Below are positions 1 to 5,714 of a DNA stretch of 12,937 bases, piece by piece (position 1 is the first letter of the stretch; every line of letters begins with the position of its first letter). The notes under the pieces are model-generated. The model was not told the DNA's origin, did not search any database, and saw only the letters and a list, made by a program, of their open reading frames with translations. The position numbers and the translations under genes are program-made. Source of the stretch: Firmicutes bacterium CAG:555 (GTDB taxonomy: Bacteria > Bacillota > Clostridia > Oscillospirales > Oscillospiraceae); contig HF986914.1 of the NCBI GenBank assembly GCA_000431075.1, positions 19,657 to 32,593 of the forward strand. The letters are read 5' to 3'.

Positions 1-564
1 CTCTCCGCACTTGTTGTACAGTTTTTCCCCTGTGCCTGCAAGTTTTATAAAAGACTCTTTGTCCTGCGGAAGATAGGTAGCCATACTCACGAGCGCCTTC
101 TTTGTTACCATTACCGGGATGCGTTCACGGTATAGGAAATTGCTGAGATGCTTGAGCAACTTCAAATCTGTGGCAATCGCCCCGTCGTCGTTGCAAATAG
201 CATCATAAAAGGTAATCTGGTATTCATGCTCGCGCTCAATCTCTGTCAAATCCGCAGCGGGGTCATAAAGGTAGACCCGTTTGTATGCGATATTCGGCTT
301 GGACACTCTTACATGATATGGCGCGCTGCTATTACCCAACTCACCTTTATTGAATGTGTGAGTATATGTAAGCGACCCATCAGGAGCAACTATTGAATAC
401 ACTCCAATATCTTCAGCGCCCATCTCATCTCTATGGGCCTTCATTTTAGTTTTAAGATAAGAAACACTTTTTGCAACATTGATGGGGATAGACGATTTTG
501 CATCGTGCCCAAATAGAAGTGTATACTGCTCTTTATTGGGGAATGGAATGTCATATTTGTACAT
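1..564 (-). CDS. HRDC-domain protein, 3' end beyond the window
   Basis: The reading frame opens at ATG 564-562 and stays open for 188 codons to the left edge, so the C-terminus is missing. A GGAG lies 8 nt before the ATG, which supports this start. Residues about 134-188 fit an HRDC domain, the helical nucleic-acid-binding module of RecQ-type helicases and RNase D: a basic helix (LKHLSNFLYRERIPVMV), then KKALVSMATYLP and a glycine-bearing turn LAGTGEKLYNKCGE. Residues 1-130 match nothing I recognise and show no helicase Walker motifs. It is the last visible gene of the toxin-antitoxin-led operon, 27 nt after the broken gene upstream. A role in binding DNA or RNA for the element is inference. 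It could be an accessory domain of a larger helicase-like protein whose motor part lies outside the window. Confidence 0.75.
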   Translation of the reverse strand, partial: MYKYDIPFPNKEQYTLLFGHDAKSSIPINVAKSVSYLKTKMKAHRDEMGAEDIGVYSIVAPDGSLTYTHTFNKGELGNSSAPYHVRVSKPNIAYKRVYLYDPAADLTEIEREHEYQITFYDAICNDDGAIATDLKLLKHLSNFLYRERIPVMVTKKALVSMATYLPQDKESFIKLAGTGEKLYNKCGE

Positions 565-591
565 TTCAGCTACTCCGTTTTCATCACCGTT

Positions 592-1296
592 TTAGTGGGC
601 GATCTGCAATCCCTTATTGCTGTCCAGTTCAAAGCCGATTTGCCAGAAACCCATATCCAGCATTTTCATTTGAGGATATGGTAATCCTTCAACAGTAAGT
701 GTTTTTCTCGTCGCTTCGAGCTGTGTTTTATTCTCCTCATAAAAATCTACAAGTTTCAACAGGGATTTCATGTTATAGAGTCCTGTCGTGACGTTTTGAT
801 GCTTGACGCCCATGATGAAATATCTGTCATACGCAGGCAAACATCCCAATGCACCCATCAATACCTTTGTGATCAGTGTATCTGACAGCTTGTTTTTCGG
901 GCATTCTTCTTTAATGTCCAACCTGGCGGAATCGTAGTATTCTCCTATGTAAGAATTTAGTTTCCCCAACATGCACTGCGTTTCCCGATTTCTGTACTGA
1001 TAGCAATCGATGCCAGCCAATCCATCGTATTCTGGCTTGAGAATTTATTTCACAATTGGAATATGAACACGATAATCCTTTTGGAGAAGGAATGATGAGC
1101 CTCGATACATACCCCAGCTCGCCAAGTAAAATGCAAGCTGCAGGCTCAGATAGTCATGATCGACCTCGGATTGATTTCGTGCCCTCATAAAGTGACTGTA
1201 GCAATGCTCCCAAGAGCGGAATCTCCCGTTTTCATCCGCCTTTAGCTGATTGTAAAACTCCGCTGCAGACCGGATTATCAAATCTGCCGTTGTCAA
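592..1296 (-). pseudogene. Conserved protein of unknown function, split by an in-frame TAA
   Basis: One frame runs from TTG 1296-1294 to TAA 592-594, about 235 codons, and is interrupted only by TAA at 1045-1047. The TTG start follows GGAGGGGGTGA. The first piece (83 aa, 1045..1296) ends ...DYRVHIPIVK. The frame then continues ILKPEYDGLAGIDC without any shift and runs to 592. The second piece could be re-initiated at ATG 1020-1018 (142 aa), but that ATG lacks a clear ribosome binding site. The phrase LAFYLASWGMYRGSSFLL and the later LGCLPAYDRYF are, from memory, typical of a hypothetical family in which both parts form one chain. A GAA-to-TAA change would account for the break. No catalytic motif or membrane segment is seen. 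Upstream spacing to the excisionase-like gene is 20 nt. Function unknown. Confidence 0.8.
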
Positions 1297-1316
1297 GGAT
1301 TCACCCCCTCCGCTGA

Positions 1317-1640
1317 TTATTCATTGATAACGCTCTGATTATCGACCCATTTCTGTAGCTTCTTCGTGTTGATCAGAATCTTCGAGCCGATACGGATAGA
1401 TGGGAAATCGTCCCTGTGAATCAACGTATACACCGTGGCGCGTGAAGGCCCTAACGTCTCCGTTGCTTCCCGGACTGTAAGGAGCATTTTTCTCTGCCCG
1501 ATATTCTTAACAGGTTGGACTGCGGGAGTGGCGCTATCGATACGCTCCAATTCATCCGCAAGTGCATTCAAGCGGGAGGCAGTATCCGAGAGGGCTTTTG
1601 TCTCCTGCCGGAGCTTTCTCGCTATTTCACCGTATCGCAT
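1317..1640 (-). CDS. Excisionase-like helix-turn-helix DNA-binding protein
   Basis: This encodes 107 aa. ATG 1640 is preceded by AAGGAG 8 nt upstream, which overlaps the end of the peptidase gene (stop 1653-1655), so the two are probably co-translated. Residues 1-37 form a charged, heptad-like helix that could be a short coiled coil. Residues 52-101 fit the small MerR-type winged helix-turn-helix found in excisionases: LLTVREATETLG, SRATVYTLIHRDDFPSIRIG, KILINTKKLQKWVDNQ. Such proteins bind DNA at element ends or promoters. Its place near a recombinase remnant suits either excision control or operon regulation. The N-terminal coil is more than a minimal excisionase has, so a dimeric regulator is equally possible. 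Confidence 0.8.
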   Translation of the reverse strand: MRYGEIARKLRQETKALSDTASRLNALADELERIDSATPAVQPVKNIGQRKMLLTVREATETLGPSRATVYTLIHRDDFPSIRIGSKILINTKKLQKWVDNQSVINE

Positions 1641-1652
1641 AATCTATGCTCC

Positions 1653-2774
1653 TTATTCTCGTTCAGCCCAAGAAAATGTATCCTTTAATCCGTTGTGCCA
1701 GTTCCACTGAATGAGTTTATCATGCTGTAACCGCCCGACAACAATTCCGGGATGAATGTCGATTTGAGCAGCAAATCGGCAAATATCTGCGTCATAGAAC
1801 CGATGACTTCTTACAAACGCCCGATATGCAGTGGGCGGAATCAGAAAATCCCGAGAGATTCTATCGGCCTCTTTCTCCATGTCGGTATCTTCGATCTGAT
1901 CGCAATCAAGGAACACCATTTTTTTGTGCTCGCAGAGGATGTGCGCTGCCTCATGGAAGAAAGTAAACCAGAAGTGGTCGTTCTTTTTGTATCGGAGACT
2001 CATCTGGATACACGGCGTATCATTGATCCAGTATGCGGCTCCGCATATGCCTGATTTCGGGATTTCCCGAACAAACAGCAGTTCCACACCAGCTTCTCTG
2101 CAGAGCATTTGCATTTTTTCGCCCAAGTCATCTGGCGGGGCTACGGTCAGTTTCCGGATGGATTTTAATGCCTCTCTGAACTTCTCTTTTGAGTACGAAG
2201 GGAGTATTGAAACAATCGGGCTTGCAGATATCTGCCCGGCTCTAATCCACGCACTGGTATTTCCAATTTTGGCTGTCGCTGCGCCTGTTATTCTACATGC
2301 TGCCGGAAGATCACTACAATACAGGGTGTTCCAGCTACTAATATCAACGCATCCGAAGAAGGAGAGCAGATTGCGTGCTTTCGCCCCAGCATCCGTCCCT
2401 GCTGCAGTTTCTTTAACGTAGCCTGCTTTCACTAAATAGGCGTAATCAAACTGTTCAAGCCAGATTATTGTTTCTTCCTGCGCCGCAGAATACTGCTGTT
2501 CGGTTTTTTCCTGCTGTTGGAAAAGATCATAAGTGTTTTGCATAGAGAGCCAATACTTCGCGGTATAATCACTAAACACTTTCTCCAGTGCGTGCGCAAT
2601 ATCAACCGTGACGGAGGCTTTACCGTTAATGATATTACTGATATGCTTTTTTGAGATTCCGAGCCGGATTGCAAGCTCCGCCTGCGACATATCCCTTGCA
2701 TCGAGCAATTCCTCAAGATACTCGCCCGGATGTATTGCATAGTTGGGTTGGAATATATACTTTTTATTCGCCAT
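1653..2774 (-). CDS. higA: HigA-type antitoxin fused to ImmA/IrrE metallopeptidase
   Basis: This encodes 373 aa from ATG 2774, which has AGGTGA 5 nt upstream; a GTG at 2783 lies inside that ribosome binding site and is less likely. Residues 13-68 are a HigA/XRE helix-turn-helix (HPGEYLEELLDARDMSQAELAIRLGI, then KKHISNIINGKASVTVDIAHALEKVF). Residues about 215-330 are an ImmA/IrrE peptidase with HEAAH at 274-278 and a downstream acidic site in MEKEADRISRDFLIP. The gene start overlaps the toxin stop by 11 nt, giving translational coupling. HigA normally neutralises HigB and represses the operon. ImmA-type peptidases cleave repressors, so a built-in peptidase could release repression or degrade the partner. 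That mechanism is inference. The fused layout is known in Clostridia, and all zinc-site residues look intact. Confidence 0.9.
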   Translation of the reverse strand: MANKKYIFQPNYAIHPGEYLEELLDARDMSQAELAIRLGISKKHISNIINGKASVTVDIAHALEKVFSDYTAKYWLSMQNTYDLFQQQEKTEQQYSAAQEETIIWLEQFDYAYLVKAGYVKETAAGTDAGAKARNLLSFFGCVDISSWNTLYCSDLPAACRITGAATAKIGNTSAWIRAGQISASPIVSILPSYSKEKFREALKSIRKLTVAPPDDLGEKMQMLCREAGVELLFVREIPKSGICGAAYWINDTPCIQMSLRYKKNDHFWFTFFHEAAHILCEHKKMVFLDCDQIEDTDMEKEADRISRDFLIPPTAYRAFVRSHRFYDADICRFAAQIDIHPGIVVGRLQHDKLIQWNWHNGLKDTFSWAERE

Positions 2775-3102
2775 GATAATCACCTATCCAAACTATCTCA
2801 ACTATAGTCACTTTTTCCAGATCAACGCCGCCATCTTCCTTGAGGGGGACAGGATCATTCGCCGGAACAAAAACGATCCGAAACGGGTGCTTAACATCTA
2901 CAGCATACTGTCCCTTCCGATCGCCCTTTAGTTGATGCCGTCTCGGAGGCGGGAGCGGGGATATCTGAGATAGGTTATCGACACCATGTAGCTCAAATAA
3001 CCTTCGCTGTATTTTTCGTGCGTTTTGCCCATATTCTCTCTGCAGCAGTTTTTCATCTGAACAGATCTTCTGCAGCTTTTTATCGGAGAACAATACTTCC
3101 AA
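2764..3102 (-). CDS. higB: HigB/RelE-family toxin
   Basis: The chain is 112 aa if started at TTG 3102-3100, which has AAGGTGG 4 nt upstream and gives the usual family N-terminus MEVLFSDKKLQKIC. The longer in-frame GTG/ATG choices at 3153 and 3120 give an odd extension, and 3153 lies inside the promoter. The fold is RelE/ParE-like: an N-terminal strand, a helix pair (QREYGQNARKIQRRLFEL), then PPPRRHQLKGDRKGQYAVDVKHPFRIVF with basic residues where HigB mRNA-cleaving toxins carry their active site, and a C-terminal strand ending VEIVWIGDYHGE. HigB-type toxins cut mRNA on the ribosome. The stop lies inside the start of the antitoxin gene, and toxin-first order is the HigBA signature. Activity is inferred from the family. 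Confidence 0.9.
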   Translation of the reverse strand: MEVLFSDKKLQKICSDEKLLQREYGQNARKIQRRLFELHGVDNLSQISPLPPPRRHQLKGDRKGQYAVDVKHPFRIVFVPANDPVPLKEDGGVDLEKVTIVEIVWIGDYHGE

Positions 3103-3134
3103 AGAGCCACCTTCTTGCATATGACCTATATGGT

Positions 3135-3163
3135 AGTATACACTCCTGTACAAATGATGTCAA
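3135..3163 (-). promoter_or_regulatory. Sigma-A promoter of the higB-higA operon
   Basis: On the minus strand TTGACA (3158-3163) is followed after exactly 17 bp by TATACT (3135-3140). The predicted transcript start is near 3128, about 26 nt before the TTG start of the toxin gene. No other promoter of this quality is seen before the left edge, and all gaps in the unit are 27 nt or less, so it probably serves all five genes. Confidence 0.85.
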
Positions 3164-3170
3164 TGTTTTT

Positions 3171-3189
3171 GATAACCTTTTTGGTTATC
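3171..3189. promoter_or_regulatory. Perfect 7-bp inverted repeat just upstream of the TA promoter
   Basis: GATAACC and GGTTATC are separated by TTTTT and lie 7 bp upstream of the -35 box, just after the recombinase stop codon. As a hairpin it lacks a following T-run on the minus strand, so it is a poor terminator for the recombinase. As DNA it looks like an operator, a candidate binding site for HigA or the excisionase-like protein. Binding is not shown by the sequence. Confidence 0.45.
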
Positions 3190-3192
3190 ATT

Positions 3193-3993
3193 TTATGGCG
3201 TTATCTCCGAGCCATTCCAGAACTTGAATGTCAGGTCCCCATCTCGGCTGACGGTCACGCACTCGATCGTATCCAGCCAGAGCCGTACGTCAAAGTGCTC
3301 CAGCGGCTGATCCAGCTCCCGGAGCCGGAACATGAAGCCGCCGATGGCATCTGCTTTTGCCATCCGTTCGGTGCGCTTTCTCTCCAGCTCCTTGACCCGG
3401 TCCTGCGCCTTGTCATAGCGTTCCACCAGCCCGTTGTATCGGGCAAGGTAATCGCCCTGATCCAGCGCCGTGGAGCTGTTCTCATCGACGCAGCGCTTGG
3501 TCAGCTCGGCCACCACGTCCAGCTCCTCAAGAAGCTGCTGCATCTCCCGGTCGATGTCGGTGCAATCCGTGAGCTCCGCCTGTATCACCCGGCAATCCTC
3601 AATCAAGTGCTCCCGGTCCGGCAGGAGCTGGTTGTACGCTTCGAGGAACTTGGCCTTGATGAAGTCTTCTGTCAAGTGCAGGGTGCCGCATTTGTATTCC
3701 CCCTTAAACTTGTGATTGCATTGCCAGATCACCCGGCGATATTTGTCCGTGCTGTTCCAGACCTTCGAGCCGAGATAATGGCCGCAGTCGTCGCAGATCA
3801 GGCGGCAGGAAAAAATGGTCTTGCCTCTGTAGCTCCGGCCCAGCGCCTTTCTCCGGGCCATCTCTTCCTGCACCCGGTCGAATAGGAGCGGGTCGATGAT
3901 GGCCTCGTGGCTGTTCTCCACATAGTACTGCGAGACCTCACCCTCGTTGACCTTCATTTTCTTCTGCAGAAAATCAACCGTGAACTTCTTTTG
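3193..3993 (-). pseudogene. Large serine recombinase, N-terminally truncated remnant
   Basis: The frame ends at TAA 3193-3195. The recognisable part begins with QKKFTVDFLQKKMKVNEGEV, the linker region of large serine recombinases, upstream of the first ATG at 3957. Then come EAIIDPLLFDRVQEEMARRK (end of the recombinase domain), a zinc ribbon with CDDC plus two more cysteines (C55, C58, C80, C90 counted from ATG 3957), and a long charged coiled coil at about residues 120-215. The N-terminal resolvase domain with the catalytic serine, and most of the recombinase domain, are absent. The homologous stretch stops where a copy of the tRNA-Ser 3' end begins; the open frame continues meaninglessly to TAG 4069-4071. 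It cannot catalyse strand exchange. A 254-aa product from ATG 3957 is conceivable but has only a weak ribosome binding site. Confidence 0.85.
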
Positions 3994-4009
3994 GCGGAGA
4001 GTGAGGGAT
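3989..4009 (-). repeat. Displaced copy of the tRNA-Ser 3' end (att-like direct repeat, copy A)
   Basis: These 21 bp are identical to 4165-4185, in the same orientation. On the minus strand they read ATCCCTCACTCTCCGCC plus AAAA, that is the end of the T-arm, the acceptor strand, the discriminator and CCA of tRNA-Ser(UGA). On one side copy A leads into the recombinase codons (CAA AAG AAG). Duplication of a tRNA 3' end is the usual mark of an element integrated at a tRNA gene. Confidence 0.8.
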
Positions 4010-4070
4010 ATCGCTTTTGCTATGCAAAATCGAGTGTCCTTACAGCATAGCTGCTTCGGACCTTGTACCT

Positions 4071-4097
4071 AAAAACATGCCGCCGGCATTTTTTCTT
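4071..4097. terminator. Terminator-like hairpin in the junction region
   Basis: ATGCC (4077-4081), GCC loop, GGCAT (4085-4089), then five T on the plus strand; the minus strand also ends in GTTTTT. It is bidirectional in form. No gene that clearly needs it is adjacent, so it may be left from deleted DNA. Confidence 0.55.
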
Positions 4098-4137
4098 AAC
4101 GGCACAAACCCGATCCTGGTTCGAATCCCTCAGATAT

Positions 4138-4167
4138 AAAACTCCCCCACCGTGGTGGGGGAGTTTT
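4138..4167 (-). terminator. Terminator of the tRNA-Ser genes
   Basis: A perfect 14-bp dyad, AAAACTCCCCCACC with GGTGGGGGAGTTTT, begins right after the encoded CCA of tRNA-Ser(UGA). On the minus strand the stem ends in TTTT followed by ATAT. It is GC-rich and strong. Confidence 0.85.
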
Positions 4168-4185
4168 TGGCGGAGAGTGAGGGAT
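4165..4185 (-). repeat. tRNA-Ser 3' end direct repeat (copy B, within the intact tRNA)
   Basis: This is the partner of copy A, 176 bp away. It covers the 3' end of the functional tRNA-Ser(UGA) gene plus the first bases of its terminator. Identity ends exactly where the sequence passes further into the T-loop on one side and into the terminator stem on the other. Confidence 0.8.
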
Positions 4186-4256
4186 TCGAACCCTCGTGGG
4201 CGTGAGCCCAAACGGTTTTCAAGACCGCCTCGTTATGACCACTTCGATAACTCTCC
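4168..4256 (-). tRNA. tRNA-Ser (anticodon UGA)
   Basis: The acceptor arms GGAGAGT and ACTCTCC pair over 7 bp, followed by discriminator G and an encoded CCA (4168-4170). The anticodon arm is GCGGT-CTTGAAA-ACCGT with anticodon TGA at 4219-4221, reading UCA codons. The long variable arm (TTTGGGCTCACGCCCAC) is typical of tRNA-Ser. The T-arm is GAGGG-TTCGAAT-CCCTC. All arms fold. Its 3' end is duplicated at 3989-4009, pointing to use as an integration target. It lies downstream of tRNA-Ser(GCU), separated by a 32-bp spacer that contains a hairpin. Confidence 0.96.
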
Positions 4257-4261
4257 ATATC

Positions 4262-4289
4262 AAAAAAGTACCCTAATGGGTACTTTTTT
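4262..4289 (-). terminator. Terminator-like hairpin between the two tRNA-Ser genes
   Basis: On the minus strand AAAAAAGTACCC, ATTA loop, GGGTACTTTTTT: a 12-bp dyad ending in six T, placed between the CCA of tRNA-Ser(GCU) and the 5' end of tRNA-Ser(UGA), with only GATAT after it. It has the form of an intrinsic terminator, but there is no room for a second promoter behind it. Confidence 0.7.
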
Positions 4290-4380
4290 GGCGCAGAAGG
4301 AGGGATTTGAACCCTCGCGCGCTTTTTACACGCCTACTCCCTTAGCAGGGGAGCCCCTTCGGCCTCTTGGGTACTTCTGC
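4289..4380 (-). tRNA. tRNA-Ser (anticodon GCU)
   Basis: The acceptor arms GCAGAAG and CTTCTGC pair, followed by discriminator G and encoded CCA (4289-4291). The anticodon arm is CTCCC-CTGCTAA-GGGAG with anticodon GCT at 4344-4346, reading AGC and AGU codons. A long variable arm (about 4317-4336) and the T-arm GAGGG-TTCAAAT-CCCTC complete a serine tRNA. It is the first gene of the two-tRNA unit, transcribed from the promoter at 4397-4425. Confidence 0.96.
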
Positions 4381-4396
4381 ACGACGCCGCTGAAAT

Positions 4397-4425
4397 ATAA
4401 TAGCATAGCCCAACGACATTGTCAA
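4397..4425 (-). promoter_or_regulatory. Promoter of the tRNA-Ser genes
   Basis: On the minus strand TTGACA (4420-4425), 17-bp spacer, TATTAT (4397-4402), about 17 nt before the tRNA-Ser(GCU) 5' end. A near-consensus sigma-A promoter, as expected for stable RNA. Confidence 0.85.
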
Positions 4426-4448
4426 GAATTTTCACAGCAAATGCGCAC

Positions 4449-4476
4449 TTGACAAATTGAAAACCTGCTGTAAAGT
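4449..4476 (+). promoter_or_regulatory. Promoter of the pseudouridine synthase gene
   Basis: TTGACA (4449-4454), 16-bp spacer, TAAAGT (4471-4476). The expected start of transcription is at or next to ATG 4483. The -35 box lies 23 bp from the -35 box of the divergent tRNA promoter, so the two polymerase sites are close together. Confidence 0.65.
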
Positions 4477-4482
4477 ATTAAT

Positions 4483-5136
4483 ATGAACATTATATACTAC
4501 GACAACAACATCATTGTTTGCATCAAGCCCGCCGGAGTTATCTCCACCGATGAGGATGGCGGCATGCCTCAGCTCCTGCGTGAGGCGCTCGGCGATGAAA
4601 ACGCCGATATCCGTGCGGTACACAGGCTTGACCAAGTCGTCAGCGGCCTCATGGTCTACGCTCAGAGCAATGCCGCCGCATCCGAGCTTTCCCGGCAGAT
4701 ACGCTGCGGTGAGTTCCATAAGTCATACCTTGCCGTCGTCCACGGTGTCCCCGAGGAGCGCAAGGGCAGATTTGAGGACATTTTGCTGCGCTCAAAGGAA
4801 AAGCGCAAGACCTTTGTCATCAACAAGCCCGCCCGTGGTGCGCAGAATGCCATTCTTGACTATGAGCTTCTCGGCTCGAACGGCGAGCGTTCACTGGTCG
4901 CAATTGAGCTAATCACAGGCCGTACGCATCAGATACGGGCGCAGTTTTCGCATCGGCGGCTTCCCCTGCTCGGCGACCGCAAATACGGTGCCGGTGAGGA
5001 TAACTGCCGCATTGCGCTATGGTCGTACTCGCTGAGCTTCCTCAATCCCGAGACCGGCAAGCGCATGAACTTCCGTGTCAAGCCGCCCAGAGAATACCCG
5101 TGGTCGGACTTTGACACCTCCCTGTTTCCTAAATAA
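4483..5136 (+). CDS. RluA-family RNA pseudouridine synthase
   Basis: This encodes 217 aa. It isomerises uridine to pseudouridine in structured RNA (rRNA or tRNA) in the cytoplasm; the target cannot be read from the sequence. Residues 1-20 give the family opening (IIYYDNNIIVCIKPAGV). HRLDQVVSGL at 47-56 carries the catalytic aspartate D50. GRTHQIRAQ at 146-154 is the second conserved motif, followed by PLLGDRKYG. There is no S4 RNA-binding domain, so it is a short, catalytic-domain-only member. The start at ATG 4483 fits the family N-terminus, yet no Shine-Dalgarno lies upstream and the promoter abuts the ATG, suggesting a leaderless message. It is a single-gene unit closed by the terminator at 5141-5167. 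Confidence 0.93.
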   Translation: MNIIYYDNNIIVCIKPAGVISTDEDGGMPQLLREALGDENADIRAVHRLDQVVSGLMVYAQSNAAASELSRQIRCGEFHKSYLAVVHGVPEERKGRFEDILLRSKEKRKTFVINKPARGAQNAILDYELLGSNGERSLVAIELITGRTHQIRAQFSHRRLPLLGDRKYGAGEDNCRIALWSYSLSFLNPETGKRMNFRVKPPREYPWSDFDTSLFPK

Positions 5137-5140
5137 CCAA

Positions 5141-5167
5141 GAGAGAGCCAAAAGGCTCTCTCTTTTT
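5141..5167 (+). terminator. Terminator of the pseudouridine synthase gene
   Basis: GAGAGAGCC, AAAA loop, GGCTCTCTC, then TTTTT, starting 4 nt after the stop codon. The 9-bp stem is perfect. The minus strand has only a weak T-run after the stem, so termination of the convergent surface-protein gene here is less certain. Confidence 0.92.
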
Positions 5168-5172
5168 GCGTG

Positions 5173-5714
5173 TCATTTGACTAAAACGGAGACGGAATTG
5201 CTGAAACCAGATGCATAGCTCGTGCCGTTTACAACATTGACAGCCTTGACTTTGTAGTAATAAGTCTTGCCTGCATCTACGCTTTTATTTGTATAAGCCG
5301 TCTTAGTGGTGGAATCGTAATACTTAAACTCCTTACCGTCGGTGCTGCGGTACACCCAGTACTTCGTTGCGCCGTTGACTGCGTTCCAGCTGAGGGACGG
5401 AGTACCCTCGGGTGCGGAAGTTTTAAGGGTAGGTGCAGCAGCTCTGACGGTCATGCTCTTTGCGCTGCTGAATGCAGAGGCATAGCTCGTTCCGTTATCA
5501 ACAACGACCGCCTTGACCTTGTAGTAATACCTTGTGCCTACAGTAGTGCTGTTGTTGGTGTAGGTGGTCTTTGTGGTGCTGTCATAGTACTTGAAGTTTT
5601 TGCCGTCGGTACTGCGGTATACCCAGTACTTCGTTGCGCCGTTGACTGCATTCCAGCTGAGCTTGGGTTTGCCGTTTGCCGAGGTGATGCTGACATTCGG
5701 TGTTGCCGGTGTGC
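5173..5714 (-). pseudogene. Detached C-terminal repeats 3 and 4 of the fibronectin III-like secreted protein
   Basis: This frame continues the upstream secreted-protein gene but is shifted relative to it (the two frames differ by 2 modulo 3). It opens with TPATPNVSITSANGKPKLSW and codes for a full third repeat (KYWVYRSTDGKNFKYYDST, then YYYKVKAVVV) and a fourth repeat ending SVSVLVK at TGA 5173-5175. The join lies at 5714/5715. An internal ATG at 5454 gives a 93-aa open frame (5173..5454) covering repeat 4, but it has no ribosome binding site of note. No cell-wall sorting motif follows the last repeat, so the intact ancestor was probably simply secreted. It is not translated as part of the upstream protein unless the ribosome shifts frame. 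Confidence 0.8.

Larger units (their letters stand above)
3994..4167. other. Junction region between recombinase remnant and tRNA-Ser
   Basis: About 175 bp without a credible gene. It contains copy A of the tRNA 3' repeat, a spaced inverted repeat GCTATGC (4019-4025) / GCATAGC (4045-4051), a terminator-like hairpin (4077-4094), a stray T-arm-like piece on the plus strand (GGTTCGAATCCCTCA, 4118-4132), and the tRNA-Ser terminator. The mix suggests remains of one or more integration and deletion events. Confidence 0.55.

Noticed and set aside
1045..1047. Programmed readthrough or selenocysteine/pyrrolysine recoding
   Set aside because: The codon is TAA, not TGA or TAG, and other genes in the window end in TAA normally. 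A plain nonsense mutation is simpler.
3171..3189. Intrinsic terminator for the recombinase gene
   Set aside because: The stem is AT-rich, and on the minus strand it is followed by AAAAA rather than a T-run; operator or chance dyad fits better.
3115..3885. Plus-strand open frame of 256 codons
   Set aside because: It is antisense to the recombinase remnant and crosses the toxin promoter; no recognisable domain.
4097..4140. A third tRNA on the plus strand
   Set aside because: Only a T-loop-like piece is present. The T-stem does not pair beyond two bases, and no acceptor, D or anticodon arm can be drawn.
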